Assembly (NCBI GenBank): GCA_946965045.2
Contig: OX337229.1
Coordinates: 2,790,001-2,854,000, forward strand
From: Epithemia pelagica
Taxonomy: Eukaryota; Bacillariophyta; Bacillariophyceae; Surirellales; Surirellaceae
Length of the DNA stretch: 64,000 nucleotides
Reading direction: 5' to 3'
The position numbers and the translations under genes are program-made. Below the pieces are notes generated by a model, which saw only the letters and a program-made list of their open reading frames with translations, searched no databases and had not been told where the DNA came from. Below, piece after piece: positions 10,694-20,106 of this stretch. Each line of letters opens with the position of its first letter. The stretch's first letter is position 1.

Positions 10694-10905
10694 TACTTTA
10701 ATAGCTGAGGGTGGACGAGGAGGAGCTAGGGTGTGAGGAGTGGCTAAACTCCGAGAAGGGCAATAGCGACGAGGAGTGGACTGCCCCTTTGAGATCGGCG
10801 TAAGCGGATCGAGGGGGCAGTCCACGACGAGAAGCTATTGCCCGACGAGGAGTTAAGCCACGAGGAGCGCCCTGCGACGAGGAGTCCCCCGGGGCTATTA
10901 AAGTA
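10694..10905. repeat. Interrupted palindrome with GACGAGGA spacers
   Basis: The outer stem TACTTTAATAGC (10694-10705) pairs perfectly with 10894-10905. TGGCTAAACTC (10741-10751) pairs with GAGTTAAGCCA (10850-10860) with one mismatch. GGGCAATAGC (10758-10767) pairs perfectly with 10834-10843. GTGGACTGCCCC (10776-10787) pairs perfectly with 10814-10825. The spacers between stems (gacgagga, cgagaa on the left; gacgagaa, gacgag, acgaggag on the right) are direct copies, not inverted, so they would form purine-rich internal loops. The architecture matches the palindromes at 1.37 and 1.74 kb, but the stem sequences differ. Confidence 0.85.
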
Positions 10906-12211
10906 TGTTAGCTTCCTTTGTCACGAGGAGTCGTGCCAGCGCACCCTAGGTAATTTTCGGTCCTCTGAATGGATACTTAGTAGTCGTAAGCCTAATTAGT
11001 TTTAAACAATTAAGCTTGCCCTACTTTCGATATGGCACGAGGTAATCTTTATTTTTTTTTTAAATAACCGCGTCACTTAAGTGACCTCATCCGATTATAT
11101 CGGATGATTTATAACGCTTTATGTCTAAGTATCATTTGTCTCACAATTATTGGATGCCAATCAAACTCCGAGGCGTGCTTGTTGCATAAACAGTGTGACA
11201 GAATACTTAGATCTTCCATTCCCCAATCCTCTCGCGACCCGACCACGAGCGACACAAGACAACACAGAACACAGCAGCATGCACCAACACAATGGGAACT
11301 CCTACACAACACTAGAATAAAAAATCAAAGTACAGTAATTTTTGGGGCTTAGGTAGTGGGAGTGTGGGGAGTGACTTACTCCTCAGTGAGTGCTCAGTGA
11401 GTGGGGAAGGGTAGGACGACGAGTGGTGAAGGTAGTCATATACGAGTATGTAGGAGGACGAATATTCCCGCGACAAGGTGATAACCCGTAAATGATCGAA
11501 AGGAATAAGGATTCGTACTTCGTACAAGCACTCCTTCTACTGTCTTAGTCCCGAATTATGAATACCCATCTCCTTTCTCCTTTTGGATATTGTTTCATGT
11601 TATGGATTATTACGCTCTCGACCTGTCTTCATCGAATGAGAAACTTTAGAGAGTACCCAGAGCATATTGGATGTTGGAACTTGCACATGACTTCTCATTC
11701 ACGAATCCAGTTGGGGCTAACGACATTCTACATCACACTGTACTAGTTGGTGGCATCCGTTCCCCTACCATCTTTCCAACATTACCAGGCACATGTTTCA
11801 CTGGACGGACGTATACTCCTTATCTATGTTATTTCTAAGCGCTGGGGATTTCAATGTATGACAACGAGAAATCGGCATTGATCTTTACGTGACAGAAACT
11901 ACGCCAGCTCGGTAGTATTCCCATCGCTCTCGACCATCTCACATTGGTTTTGTCATGCTGGTTTTGTATTAACAAAGCCAATGATTCATGGCAGGGCAAA
12001 TCCCGAGTCATACCAATTGGCAAGGCGTTTTTGTCCCCAGAAAAGGCGGTTGTTCAAAAATGTATTGACAGCCTGGGTATTCATAAAATATACTAGACAC
12101 CACGGAACAAAAAGGTCGTCGGATTGCTCCTTGCCCACAACAAACAACAATAACAACAACAAAGAAGAAGAGAGTGTTTCGTTTATCGTGCCTACTACTG
12201 AACTAAAAGCC
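10906..12211. other. Intergenic, no supported gene
   Basis: This AT-rich DNA has a direct-repeat patch of GTGAGTG/GGAGTG-like words at 11350-11410. A short frame at 11104-11352 starts with a hydrophobic stretch but has no homology I recognise. The last 100 bases before 12212 are CAA/AAC-rich, plausible as the leader of the next gene. Confidence 0.45.
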
Positions 12212-13621
12212 ATGAGTCGAAACGAGTACACGGAAAATGTCGATGGACCTTCATCCAACACTGGTGGCAGCACGGTAGCTCGAGACAAGGCTGCCAAATT
12301 GCGAGAAAAGAAAAAGTTGCGAAAATCATCCTCGATTCGATCCATGCGGTCCTTGTCCAGTACCACGAGTGAACGAACGAAAAAGTCGACGACGACGACA
12401 CGGAGAATCAAGACACGAAACAGCAGCAAGACGTCGTCCTCCTCTCGCAAGCGGTCCTCCAGTGTTCCCAACCGCAAGGATCCCGAAGGCATGACCGCCT
12501 CCTCCATCATGATGTCCCCCAAAGTCCGATCCCATGATGACGATCAAGAACGATTGGGCAAGGCGCAAGAACGCATTCAGTCCATGTTTTCCGAACAACG
12601 CAAAAAGGAACAAGATCGACGCAAGGAACAATGCACTCCTCAAAGACACCGACCATCCTCGCAAACCAATGCTACTACTCCAAGAGGTGTCGAAGAACGA
12701 AAAAAGTTGGCCCAATTGTGGCATGAACGATTGGGTGAACCCGATCGAGCCACCATGAAGGCTTTGGTGCACAAGAAATCACAGGGATGCGACCTTGATC
12801 TGGAAGATGTGGATTTGTTGTCCTGGGGGAATCTTCCAGCCATGACAGTGTCGTCATGTTCGGAATCAAGTGATGGCAGTGACGACAAGAGTGCCTTTCA
12901 AGTCGTATCCAAACGGACAGCCGGAACAGAAGACTTTTCTGCTTTGCGACGATCAGCTTCCAGACGTTCGATTTGCAGTACACCTCTCAGGAGGACGGGC
13001 TTTGCTGGCGACCAACAACACGATTTGAGCTTTTCCTCTTTCTCTTCCCATGGGGCGTTGGAGAAGATCGATGCAGACGAGAGTTTCACCAGCATTAAAA
13101 AGTCATCTACTCCAAAGACCAAAAAGAAATCGAGACCATCACTCTCCAAGGCTCTTGAAGCACAAAAGGGTGCCTCCTCTTCAGAGGACGAATGCGAAAG
13201 CAAGGAGAGGAGCAAGGCAAGCTCCAAGAAGTCATCAAGATCGAGTAGTACGAGACGGCGACGTGATTCCAGTCTTGGAAGACACAGCATTGCTGGCACT
13301 TCGGCGGCATCGGCTACCTTGGCGGACACCAAGAAGCATCGCAAGTCATCCAAGAAAAAGCTCCACAAGGATAGTGAAACGGCATCGCTGACCAGCCGGA
13401 GCAAGACCAGCAGTAAAGATCCATTCGGCGTACCACCGTCCAGGGGACCACAAGGATATGTGAACCCGGAACTCCAACAAAAGCTGAAACTATACAAAAA
13501 GTACCGCAAGTCGACCTCTTCTCTTTGCTCAGCCAACAGCAGTACCTGTGGAGAGAGCGTCAGTCATCGAAGTGAGGACCTCGAACACATTTTTCCAAAT
13601 TTCGTTGTACACGGAAGCTAA
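12212..13621 (+). CDS. Ser/Lys/Arg-rich lineage-specific protein
   Basis: This 469-residue protein is read from ATG 12212. The frame is open upstream to 11981, but that part encodes a poly-Asn tract from AAC/AAT repeats that looks like untranslated leader. It is strongly basic and low-complexity, with runs of Ser-Ser-Ser, Lys-Lys and Arg-Arg. A more ordered patch lies near residues 160-220 (Gln-Glu-Arg-Leu-Gly-Lys-Ala-Gln-Glu-Arg and Glu-Arg-Lys-Lys-Leu-Ala-Gln-Leu-Trp-His-Glu-Arg). There are no membrane segments and no known domain. It could be a disordered nuclear or cytoskeleton-associated phosphoprotein. I do not recognise it; the unbroken 1.4-kb frame is the main evidence that it is real. 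Confidence 0.65.
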   Translation: MSRNEYTENVDGPSSNTGGSTVARDKAAKLREKKKLRKSSSIRSMRSLSSTTSERTKKSTTTTRRIKTRNSSKTSSSSRKRSSSVPNRKDPEGMTASSIMMSPKVRSHDDDQERLGKAQERIQSMFSEQRKKEQDRRKEQCTPQRHRPSSQTNATTPRGVEERKKLAQLWHERLGEPDRATMKALVHKKSQGCDLDLEDVDLLSWGNLPAMTVSSCSESSDGSDDKSAFQVVSKRTAGTEDFSALRRSASRRSICSTPLRRTGFAGDQQHDLSFSSFSSHGALEKIDADESFTSIKKSSTPKTKKKSRPSLSKALEAQKGASSSEDECESKERSKASSKKSSRSSSTRRRRDSSLGRHSIAGTSAASATLADTKKHRKSSKKKLHKDSETASLTSRSKTSSKDPFGVPPSRGPQGYVNPELQQKLKLYKKYRKSTSSLCSANSSTCGESVSHRSEDLEHIFPNFVVHGS

Positions 13622-14380
13622 ACAGAGACTCCTGCGAGCCTTACAATCGATTCCGCCCCTGATACTCTCTAGGGGATTCCTTCCTTCTATCCTGAGTGCC
13701 GTTCGCGATTATGAAACCTCCTTGTCATCATACCACCGCAAGTCTTGCTCGGTTCTAGAACAACTCATCTTTTGTTGGCTTGGCGATTGTAACGTTAGGG
13801 GATAACTGGATTACCACATACAGAACGAAAACCATTTCGTCTACAAGACCGTGTCACTACCTTTGCTGTAAAAGGGCATGGTTTGGTGGACGGAAAAGCT
13901 TCCATGCTGCTCCGCGCTAACACAAGGCAGTAGAAGCATCTAACTACACTAGAAAAAGGGACACCGTCAACCTGGTAGACTATGAATTGTCAATCTTATC
14001 CTTTCCCTTGCCCACGCTCCCCTTGAAGAGTAAAAGTACCTTAGGTGAAATCCAACCGAGGTCTGCTTCGGACAGGGGAATAGAAAAATTAGATACGAAT
14101 GTCGAAGAGCAAGTGCAACCTTGTTGTACGTGATGAAGGACAGAAAAGATGAGAAAATGAATGAATTAGGATAGCCTACGAGGATAAACTTCATGTCTCC
14201 TCGGTTGTGGTCATAATCCATCCAGTTCCCTTAATGTAGGTCCTTCTTGTTTGCTGCTTTTGTTCTTGTCGATGCCTTGGTCTCGAATTTTGTATGAAAG
14301 GAAAACATGTTTAGGTCCGTCAAGTCCTTTACGTCTTACGTCGGTAGATGGAACCATCCTGCTAAGGTTCATAGAACGTT
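13622..14380. other. Intergenic between convergent genes
   Basis: This is 3'-flanking DNA of the converging genes at 12.2 kb (+) and 15.8 kb (-). No domain-bearing frame, RNA gene or repeat is visible. Confidence 0.5.
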
Positions 14381-15799
14381 TCATGGGGATTCAACTCGGT
14401 AGGGAGAATACGCATCGTCTCCCCATTGTTCACGAAACGAGTCCCAAACGGGAGAGCGTACCTGCATGGTAGTTTCAGGATAAGATGCATTGCCTCCCTT
14501 CTTACAGACGTTGGAACATGAAAAATTGCTTTCGCGACAAGAATCATGATCTGGAGAGTACACGGCCAGTGTGTCGGCGGAGATGGTCCCATTCCACTCC
14601 ATGGTGGTCTTGCTGGTGATGGTACCAGGAAGAGCACAGTCGGCTTGAGATGGAAAGACGACCGTGGCAAAATTCTCGCGACCAAAGTGTTCATCGTCCT
14701 GAGGTACCACACAATACTCTGTGTCCGTCCACGATGCAACCGTACTGTCATCCAGGACTACGGCATCCTCTCCTTGTATATACTCCTCCTGCAAGGAACC
14801 CGGTGACCACAAAATGGGCGCGCAAGAGTCTTCTTCTTCTTCGTCGTCGTCATTGTCCTTTTCGTGTTGTCTAGAGGTACCATACGACGCACAACACTGT
14901 TTCTCGTTACTCGAATAGGTAAAGCCACAAAGCGTCTCGGACAATACACAAGGCTCTGCAGTTGGATTCGCCTCTGGAACGTCCTCCTCCATGTAATCTT
15001 CTTCGTCCTCATGGTTGGATACTTCAACGGGTTCCATTTCCGCGTCCAGTCCTCTTCCTTCTTCCGTTGTATCAACCAATGGTAGAGGCTCCATCTTGGC
15101 GTCCGATGAGGCAAGCATTGAGCCACCTTGTTCTCTGGCTTCTTGGCAAACAGAGGCCATCGATATTTGATGTCGGTGCATTCTTACCACATTATCCTCT
15201 GGCTCATGGTGTTCTTGTCGTTGTTGAAGCTCTTGCTGACTTGTCATCCAGGTCATGGTTTCTTGTTCCATCAACACGCTGCTACTACTACTTGCAGGAC
15301 TCGCTGCCACGAGCAATGGACAGTCCCGCCGCCGTATCGCATCCAAAGCCTCACACGAGGCACCCGTCGATAATGTCAGATTGACAATGCGTGCCGGACT
15401 CGACGTGGCTGCTGGGACTGGTGGTTGGTCGTCGTGTGACGACCATTGGCCCTCCTGCTGTAAATCCCATTGTGGTAAGAGCCGTGCCCTTGGGTAGTGA
15501 TGGTGGGAGCATGGGAGCCGGTTCGACCAAGATGGCGACGACAACAAGAGAATGTTTTCTTCCTTTGTCGTATCGTTATCCAAAAGAGGAGGAACCATGA
15601 TCGCCTCCTTGAAGGAATCCTGGCGGCCAGTTGCAATAGTGGTTGGTGTGATTAGGGGAGTACTCGTCGTGGAGGAAGCTAGCTTCGGTATCAAACGACG
15701 CTGAATGCGGTTGTGGCTCTCACACCCTGAATTGGTACCATCACTCCAGTTCAAAGTGTCCAAGGAGGGAGCGGCTGGAATCGGAGCAGGATACACCAT
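14381..15799 (-). CDS. Acidic lineage-specific protein of unknown function
   Basis: This 472-residue protein starts at the ATG at 15799, which has a good context (ATCACCATGG). The frame stays open 37 codons further upstream, but only to a GTG. The sequence is acidic and Ser/Thr/Gln-rich. It includes an Asp-Asn-Asp-Asp-Asp-Glu-Glu-Glu-Glu-Asp run in the second half and several Glu/Asp-rich blocks, with scattered cysteines toward the C-terminus. There is no signal peptide, membrane span or known domain. The unbroken length supports a real gene. It is convergent with the Ser-rich gene at 12.2 kb. Confidence 0.6.
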   Translation of the reverse strand: MVYPAPIPAAPSLDTLNWSDGTNSGCESHNRIQRRLIPKLASSTTSTPLITPTTIATGRQDSFKEAIMVPPLLDNDTTKEENILLLSSPSWSNRLPCSHHHYPRARLLPQWDLQQEGQWSSHDDQPPVPAATSSPARIVNLTLSTGASCEALDAIRRRDCPLLVAASPASSSSSVLMEQETMTWMTSQQELQQRQEHHEPEDNVVRMHRHQISMASVCQEAREQGGSMLASSDAKMEPLPLVDTTEEGRGLDAEMEPVEVSNHEDEEDYMEEDVPEANPTAEPCVLSETLCGFTYSSNEKQCCASYGTSRQHEKDNDDDEEEEDSCAPILWSPGSLQEEYIQGEDAVVLDDSTVASWTDTEYCVVPQDDEHFGRENFATVVFPSQADCALPGTITSKTTMEWNGTISADTLAVYSPDHDSCRESNFSCSNVCKKGGNASYPETTMQVRSPVWDSFREQWGDDAYSPYRVESP

Positions 15800-16710
15800 G
15801 GTGATTTCGTTACACACTTTCTTGTTTTGCTTTGCCACGCTTGTCTCAACCTGAACTATGGGACAGGTATCTTGCCACAAAACTGTAGTGGGTAGTTCCG
15901 TCTTTTGCACCGCATGAGCTAGGTGGACTTTCCGGGAGATATCAGGCCTTTGCTGTGGATGGACAAGTGGGACTGGCCAGTTGCCATCAAATTAGAGAGG
16001 CGGGTAGCGAAAGCCGAAAGCACTGATAGAAGGTATCCTGTATCCTTTTTCACAAGTATTAAACGAAGAACCATACAGGCGTCCCAGTACGAAACACCCT
16101 TGGGGACTCTAGAGTAGTTGAAACCATTCCCGTGGCATTGCTTTCATGAGCGAACCGCTACCGGATTTCCGGTTGTTTGGGAAGAGAGAGAGGCTCTCTT
16201 CCTCATACACTCAGGCACAATGTAATGTGGTTGTCGTGCTATACAAGCGCTTCGTCGACGGAGACTGCCACGAAGAAGAACAATAATAGAAGTGTGTGGC
16301 AAGCGGCACTACTGGTACTCCGTAGCTACTAGGGGCGACTGAGGTAGTTCAGTCACAGTTCATCGTTATCCCGACATTCTCCAGTCTTGTTTCAGTTCTT
16401 ATTGAGTCATGGGCCTTGGGCAAGAAACTTTCCAAATATCCGGGTAGTTTACCCCAGCTACCAGTCAATTGGCCCTAAGTTGATAGGATATCTTCTTGTT
16501 TGTTGTTGGTACTGCCCAACGTCCCCTCCCTCTTCATGTTGTTCCTTGTTTCTGAAAGTAGATCCATGGGTTTTGCCGAACAAACGAAAATGATGTTGTT
16601 GGTTGGTACAACCATTTCCCAGGGCTTGACAAAGCACTAGCTAGGATCCTGAGTGGTCCCCCCACCGAGCTCCTCTTCTCTTTGGACAAAAGATTCCATT
16701 ACAAGGCTTT
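15800..16710. other. Intergenic, no supported gene
   Basis: This holds the upstream region of the 14.4-15.8 kb gene and the downstream region of the methyltransferase gene. No RNA fold, repeat or coherent frame longer than about 90 codons is visible. Confidence 0.5.
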
Positions 16711-17964
16711 TCACGCCGGTTTGGACAAATAGTCGTCGACTTTTTGTCGAAGTGCCAACATGGTCGCAGGAGTTGTGCGACAGCAGCCACCCAGAATCAA
16801 ACGTGGGGGACGGGGTCGTACACGTTCTGTTCCAACTTCACTGGCTGGAACGCTCGAAAGCGATTCCCACAAACTGTCAATGCGATGAACAATGGATAGG
16901 AGATGCTGTGACATGGTTTCCGGTGTAGTACATCCTGTACCTTGTTTCCATGTTTGTGTGGGCGAATCCCAAACTTCACCGGAATTGGGATACAAGACAA
17001 TGCCTCGTGCAATGGAGGATTTTGCCTGGATGGCTTGGGCATGTACATGACGAACCAAAATTTCGACCAATGCTGGCAAGTGTACGACGTCGCAACAGTT
17101 GAGGCCAAAGGCATGTACACGGTTTGTTGGAATGGCGGCAAGAACTTTTATTGCGTCTTGGAGCAAGGTTCCATCGTTGAGTTGACTAGCATTCCGGCAC
17201 GAAAGAGAAATCCAGAGAGCAGTTCCATTCAAGTCCTTGTGCAAGCTCTCGGGGTTTCCATTGTTGACAAGAAGTTCCACGAGGGCATGGCATTCCAGTA
17301 TACTTGGGACTGTCTCAATGGCAATCCCATCTACCGTGGTTTCCATCGCACTCTGGTGTTGTGCAACAACTTGTAATTTGCGTCGATGAAAGTCCATGAG
17401 CGTAGCCTTTGTTGCGTCCCCATAAGCTCCGGTATATTCCGCCCCATTGGCCAAGGCTGCTCCATAACATCCCAAAGAAGCCACCACCATGACGGGCAGC
17501 GTGCCAGAATGGTCCTTTGGCTGTCCTTGGTGTTGACCCTTCTGTCCCTGCTCCACTTCTACCACCGCCTTACGTGCCAGCATCAAGCCTGTATGCCACA
17601 AGTTTGTCATATCCTGTGGAGTTTGCAAAAGACACACATTTGGTGGCCAGAGATCCTTGCGATAATGGCATTGATAGGTGACCGTAGAAATTAAGTTGCA
17701 TCCAGCGGCAATCCAATCTTTGTGTCCTTCCAAAATTACAGTTTGACCTTGCGGATTCAGCAGCAAACTGCTCGACCACAACTCCTTGTGTTCAAAACTA
17801 TTTCCTCCTTCTCGATCGTCGCCTGCAGTCGCCTGGAGTTTTCCCTCCAAGTGCGTACTCACACCTCCATCCAAGAGCAGAACACGCTTGCAATCGGAAG
17901 ACGACTTCATGGAAGAATGAAACCACTCTTTCAAGGTACAATTAGGCGTTGTTGTTGCGAACAT
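16711..17964 (-). CDS. Homocysteine S-methyltransferase family protein
   Basis: This 417-residue protein starts at the ATG at 17964; the open frame extends further only to a GTG. Family features in order are Leu-Leu-Asp-Gly-Gly-Val-Ser-Thr near residue 30, Glu-Gly-His-Lys-Asp-Trp-Ile-Ala-Ala-Gly-Cys-Asn, Ala-Asn-Gly-Ala-Glu-Tyr-Thr-Gly-Ala-Tyr-Gly, Phe-Gly-Leu-Asn-Cys-Cys, Tyr-Pro-Asn-Ser-Gly-Glu-Val-Trp-Asp and the C-terminal Gly-Gly-Cys-Cys-Arg-Thr. The cysteines of Asn-Cys-Cys and Gly-Gly-Cys-Cys are the usual zinc ligands. Such enzymes transfer a methyl group from S-methylmethionine or S-adenosylmethionine to homocysteine to make methionine, normally in the cytosol. Length fits the family. 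In diatoms this also links to methyl-sulfur metabolism, but the donor cannot be told from sequence. Confidence 0.9.
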   Translation of the reverse strand: MFATTTPNCTLKEWFHSSMKSSSDCKRVLLLDGGVSTHLEGKLQATAGDDREGGNSFEHKELWSSSLLLNPQGQTVILEGHKDWIAAGCNLISTVTYQCHYRKDLWPPNVCLLQTPQDMTNLWHTGLMLARKAVVEVEQGQKGQHQGQPKDHSGTLPVMVVASLGCYGAALANGAEYTGAYGDATKATLMDFHRRKLQVVAQHQSAMETTVDGIAIETVPSILECHALVELLVNNGNPESLHKDLNGTALWISLSCRNASQLNDGTLLQDAIKVLAAIPTNRVHAFGLNCCDVVHLPALVEILVRHVHAQAIQAKSSIARGIVLYPNSGEVWDSPTQTWKQGTGCTTPETMSQHLLSIVHRIDSLWESLSSVPASEVGTERVRPRPPRLILGGCCRTTPATMLALRQKVDDYLSKPA

Positions 17965-18110
17965 TTGGATTCGCCCAATCGCATGCAATGCTCGTAACTT
18001 TAGGTCTTCTACTATGATCGGAGGGACGACTCGCACAAGATATCACCTTCATCCTTCATCCCAAAGATACCCTTCCAAAAAAACCGACAGATAACAAAGA
18101 GCAAAAATGT

Positions 18111-18182
18111 TCCCGTACCGGGACTCGAACCCGGGTATCCTGCGTGAAAGGCAAGTATGCTTACCACCTACATCATACGGGA
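18111..18182 (-). tRNA. tRNA-Glu (anticodon TTC)
   Basis: The 72-nt cloverleaf read on the minus strand has a perfect 7-bp acceptor stem (TCCCGTA with TACGGGA). Its anticodon stem is CTTGC/GCAGG around the loop CTTTCAC, giving anticodon TTC. The T arm contains GGTTCGAGTCC, the B box. A five-T run at 18104-18108 right after the gene fits a polymerase III terminator. CCA is not encoded and there is no intron. Confidence 0.95.
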
Positions 18183-18260
18183 CTGCCGAGGGGTGCGTTT
18201 TTACAGTATACAATTGAAGTAGCTGACTCTCCTTACTTGACGCAACCGAGAACAACACAG

Positions 18261-18345
18261 AAAGGATACATGCCCCATCAACTTTGTGGGAGAATGAACG
18301 ACACCGAAAGAATACATGCCCCATCAACTTTGTGGGAGAATAGAG
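18261..18345. repeat. 46-bp direct tandem repeat, two copies
   Basis: A 46-bp unit starting AAAGGATACATGCCCCATCA at 18261 repeats from 18307 with minor changes, the second copy being partial. It lies between the tRNA-Glu 5' flank and the end of the WD40 gene and is probably a simple local duplication. Confidence 0.9.
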
Positions 18346-18445
18346 AAACTTGTTTCATAATTTTGTTGCAGACGTTCTTGCTACTATCGTTGAGTCCTAA
18401 CGGTGCAACCCTACCCCAAAGGACAGGTGTTGGAAATAATTTTCC

Positions 18446-19855
18446 TTAGTCTTGCCATTTCATGTAATCTTGGTTTGGAGCCCAAACAATGGCATTTCCA
18501 TCATAGCTTGCAGTAATGACAACATTCTTGGAACTTTGGTCATGATCCGACCTGGAGGCTGTGGCAACCGCGCAGGTGGGTGGTTGTTTCGAATGATGCT
18601 GTCCATGCCCTTCCAATACAGCAACTGGTTCTGCTGTCACAACGTGATAAATAACTGCGAGTCCGTCTTCCGATCCTGTTAACAAATACATGTCATCGGC
18701 CGTAAAGACCGACTGCAAGGCATAGGTTCCAGCAACATGATGTCCAGTGTAGGTATTCAACAGTAGCTGAGGCGATGCATCACCTGCACCCGTGTTTGTC
18801 AAGTCCAGCAGACGAATCGTTGCATCGTCCAATCCATGTACGGCCAAAGACTGTCCGTCATGCGATTGGATCATGCTGGTTATCGCCACATGACAGTCAT
18901 CACATGTTAGTTTTCCCTTGCGAAGATCGTAAGTTCGGACAACTCCATCCACTGATGCCGTTCGAATCAAATGAGGAGAAATTCGATCAATGTGAACATC
19001 AGTCACAGAATCTTTTGCATCCTTTAGCGACTGAATAGGATCTATGCTTCGCCAATTGCGGGCATCCCATATTTTGACCGTTGCATCGTACGAGGCCGAA
19101 ATGTACGTTTCGGCATGTGGCCCCAATGCCACTGCGTTGATACGCCCAGTGTGGCTTCCACCACTCCCACCACCCAACCGACGCTGACACTGACCCGAGA
19201 CCACATCATGAATTACCAGTGACTTATCGCAGGATGAAACCAAAGTATGGCAGGACGTATCCAATGCCAAAGCCGATACTTCGTGCGTGATTCCTTCGTG
19301 ATATGTTTGAATACAGAGACTGCGGGGTAAGTCTTCTACAGGAACGTCAACAGCATTGTCTCCATCGCCAGGTTTCTCTGATGAAGTGTTTGTTGTGTGT
19401 CTTTGCTTTGGAGGCAAAGGCGGGAAGGCTGGGTCCAATCTACTCGGGTTCCATAGACGTACCGTTCGATCGTGAGCTCCTGTAAAACAATACTTGCCAT
19501 CGGCTACACAGAGTACACGGTAAGGAGAGTTCAGATGTGAAAGAAGAAAGTGTGAGTTCCATTGAGTTTCTCATTCGTGAGCAAGGGCGATCTCTCAATT
19601 CTCGTCAGATCAAAGTGAAGGAATGTAATATTTTCTCGTCAAGGCACCATAGGGTCTCGGACAAACCAAGAAATAAGAATACAGAATCATCAAGCGAGCA
19701 TTCAGATTGCAACCTCAGCCACCAAGTGAACACTAACCTGAAAAATGAACCACGGATATAGGGGCCCCGTTTTCGTGGCCAACCAGTCGAGCTACAGCTG
19801 CTTGGGGTAAAGACGGCGATAAAGACGATCTCCCTTCTTTCAATTGAATCCTCAT
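18446..19855 (-). CDS. WD40-repeat protein, WDR83/MORG1-like
   Basis: Two exons: 19855-19738 and 19503-18446, with a 234-nt intron (GTTAGT...TGTAG) at phase 1. The joined product is 391 residues. The splice restores the first repeat: Gly-His-Glu-Asn-Gly-Ala-Pro and His-Phe-Ser in exon 1, then Ala-Asp-Gly-Lys-Tyr-Cys-Phe-Thr-Gly-Ala-His-Asp-Arg-Thr-Val-Arg-Leu-Trp-Asn in exon 2. About seven WD repeats follow. Order and spacing, including an Ile-Gln-Ser-Leu-Lys-Asp-Ala-Lys-Asp-Ser repeat and the Val-Asp-Gly-Val-Val-Arg-Thr-Tyr-Asp-Leu-Arg segment, resemble WDR83, a scaffold for MAP kinase signalling found also in spliceosomal complexes. Orthology is inferred from pattern. It is head-to-tail with the ISWI gene. 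Confidence 0.85.
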
Positions 19856-20106
19856 ATTCTTTCACGTTTTAATAGAGACAGATTCTCTGTTGTATATGAG
19901 AGGTAGGTTCCTCATCTCGCATCGACATGGCTCCATGTTATCCTGCGAAACGAAAGAATTGCCAAATTCAGTATCCGCGACCTATCCGCGCAGAAAGGGG
20001 TTGCGGTATATTCTCAAGTCTCAACTGTTATGTTTCCATTAGAGTTCGACGAGTATTCGTGAGAGTGACTATTACGATAGCATTATCTTAAATAACAGAA
20101 CTAGTG

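Noticed and set aside
11104-11352. 82-codon frame with a hydrophobic start and a cysteine, resembling a lipoprotein signal
   Set aside because: Bacterial-type lipobox is not expected in a diatom nuclear gene, and the rest is unstructured.
12326-13536. Long minus-strand frames opposite the Ser-rich gene
   Set aside because: Antisense shadows caused by biased codons (Ser/Lys/Arg runs) in the plus-strand gene.
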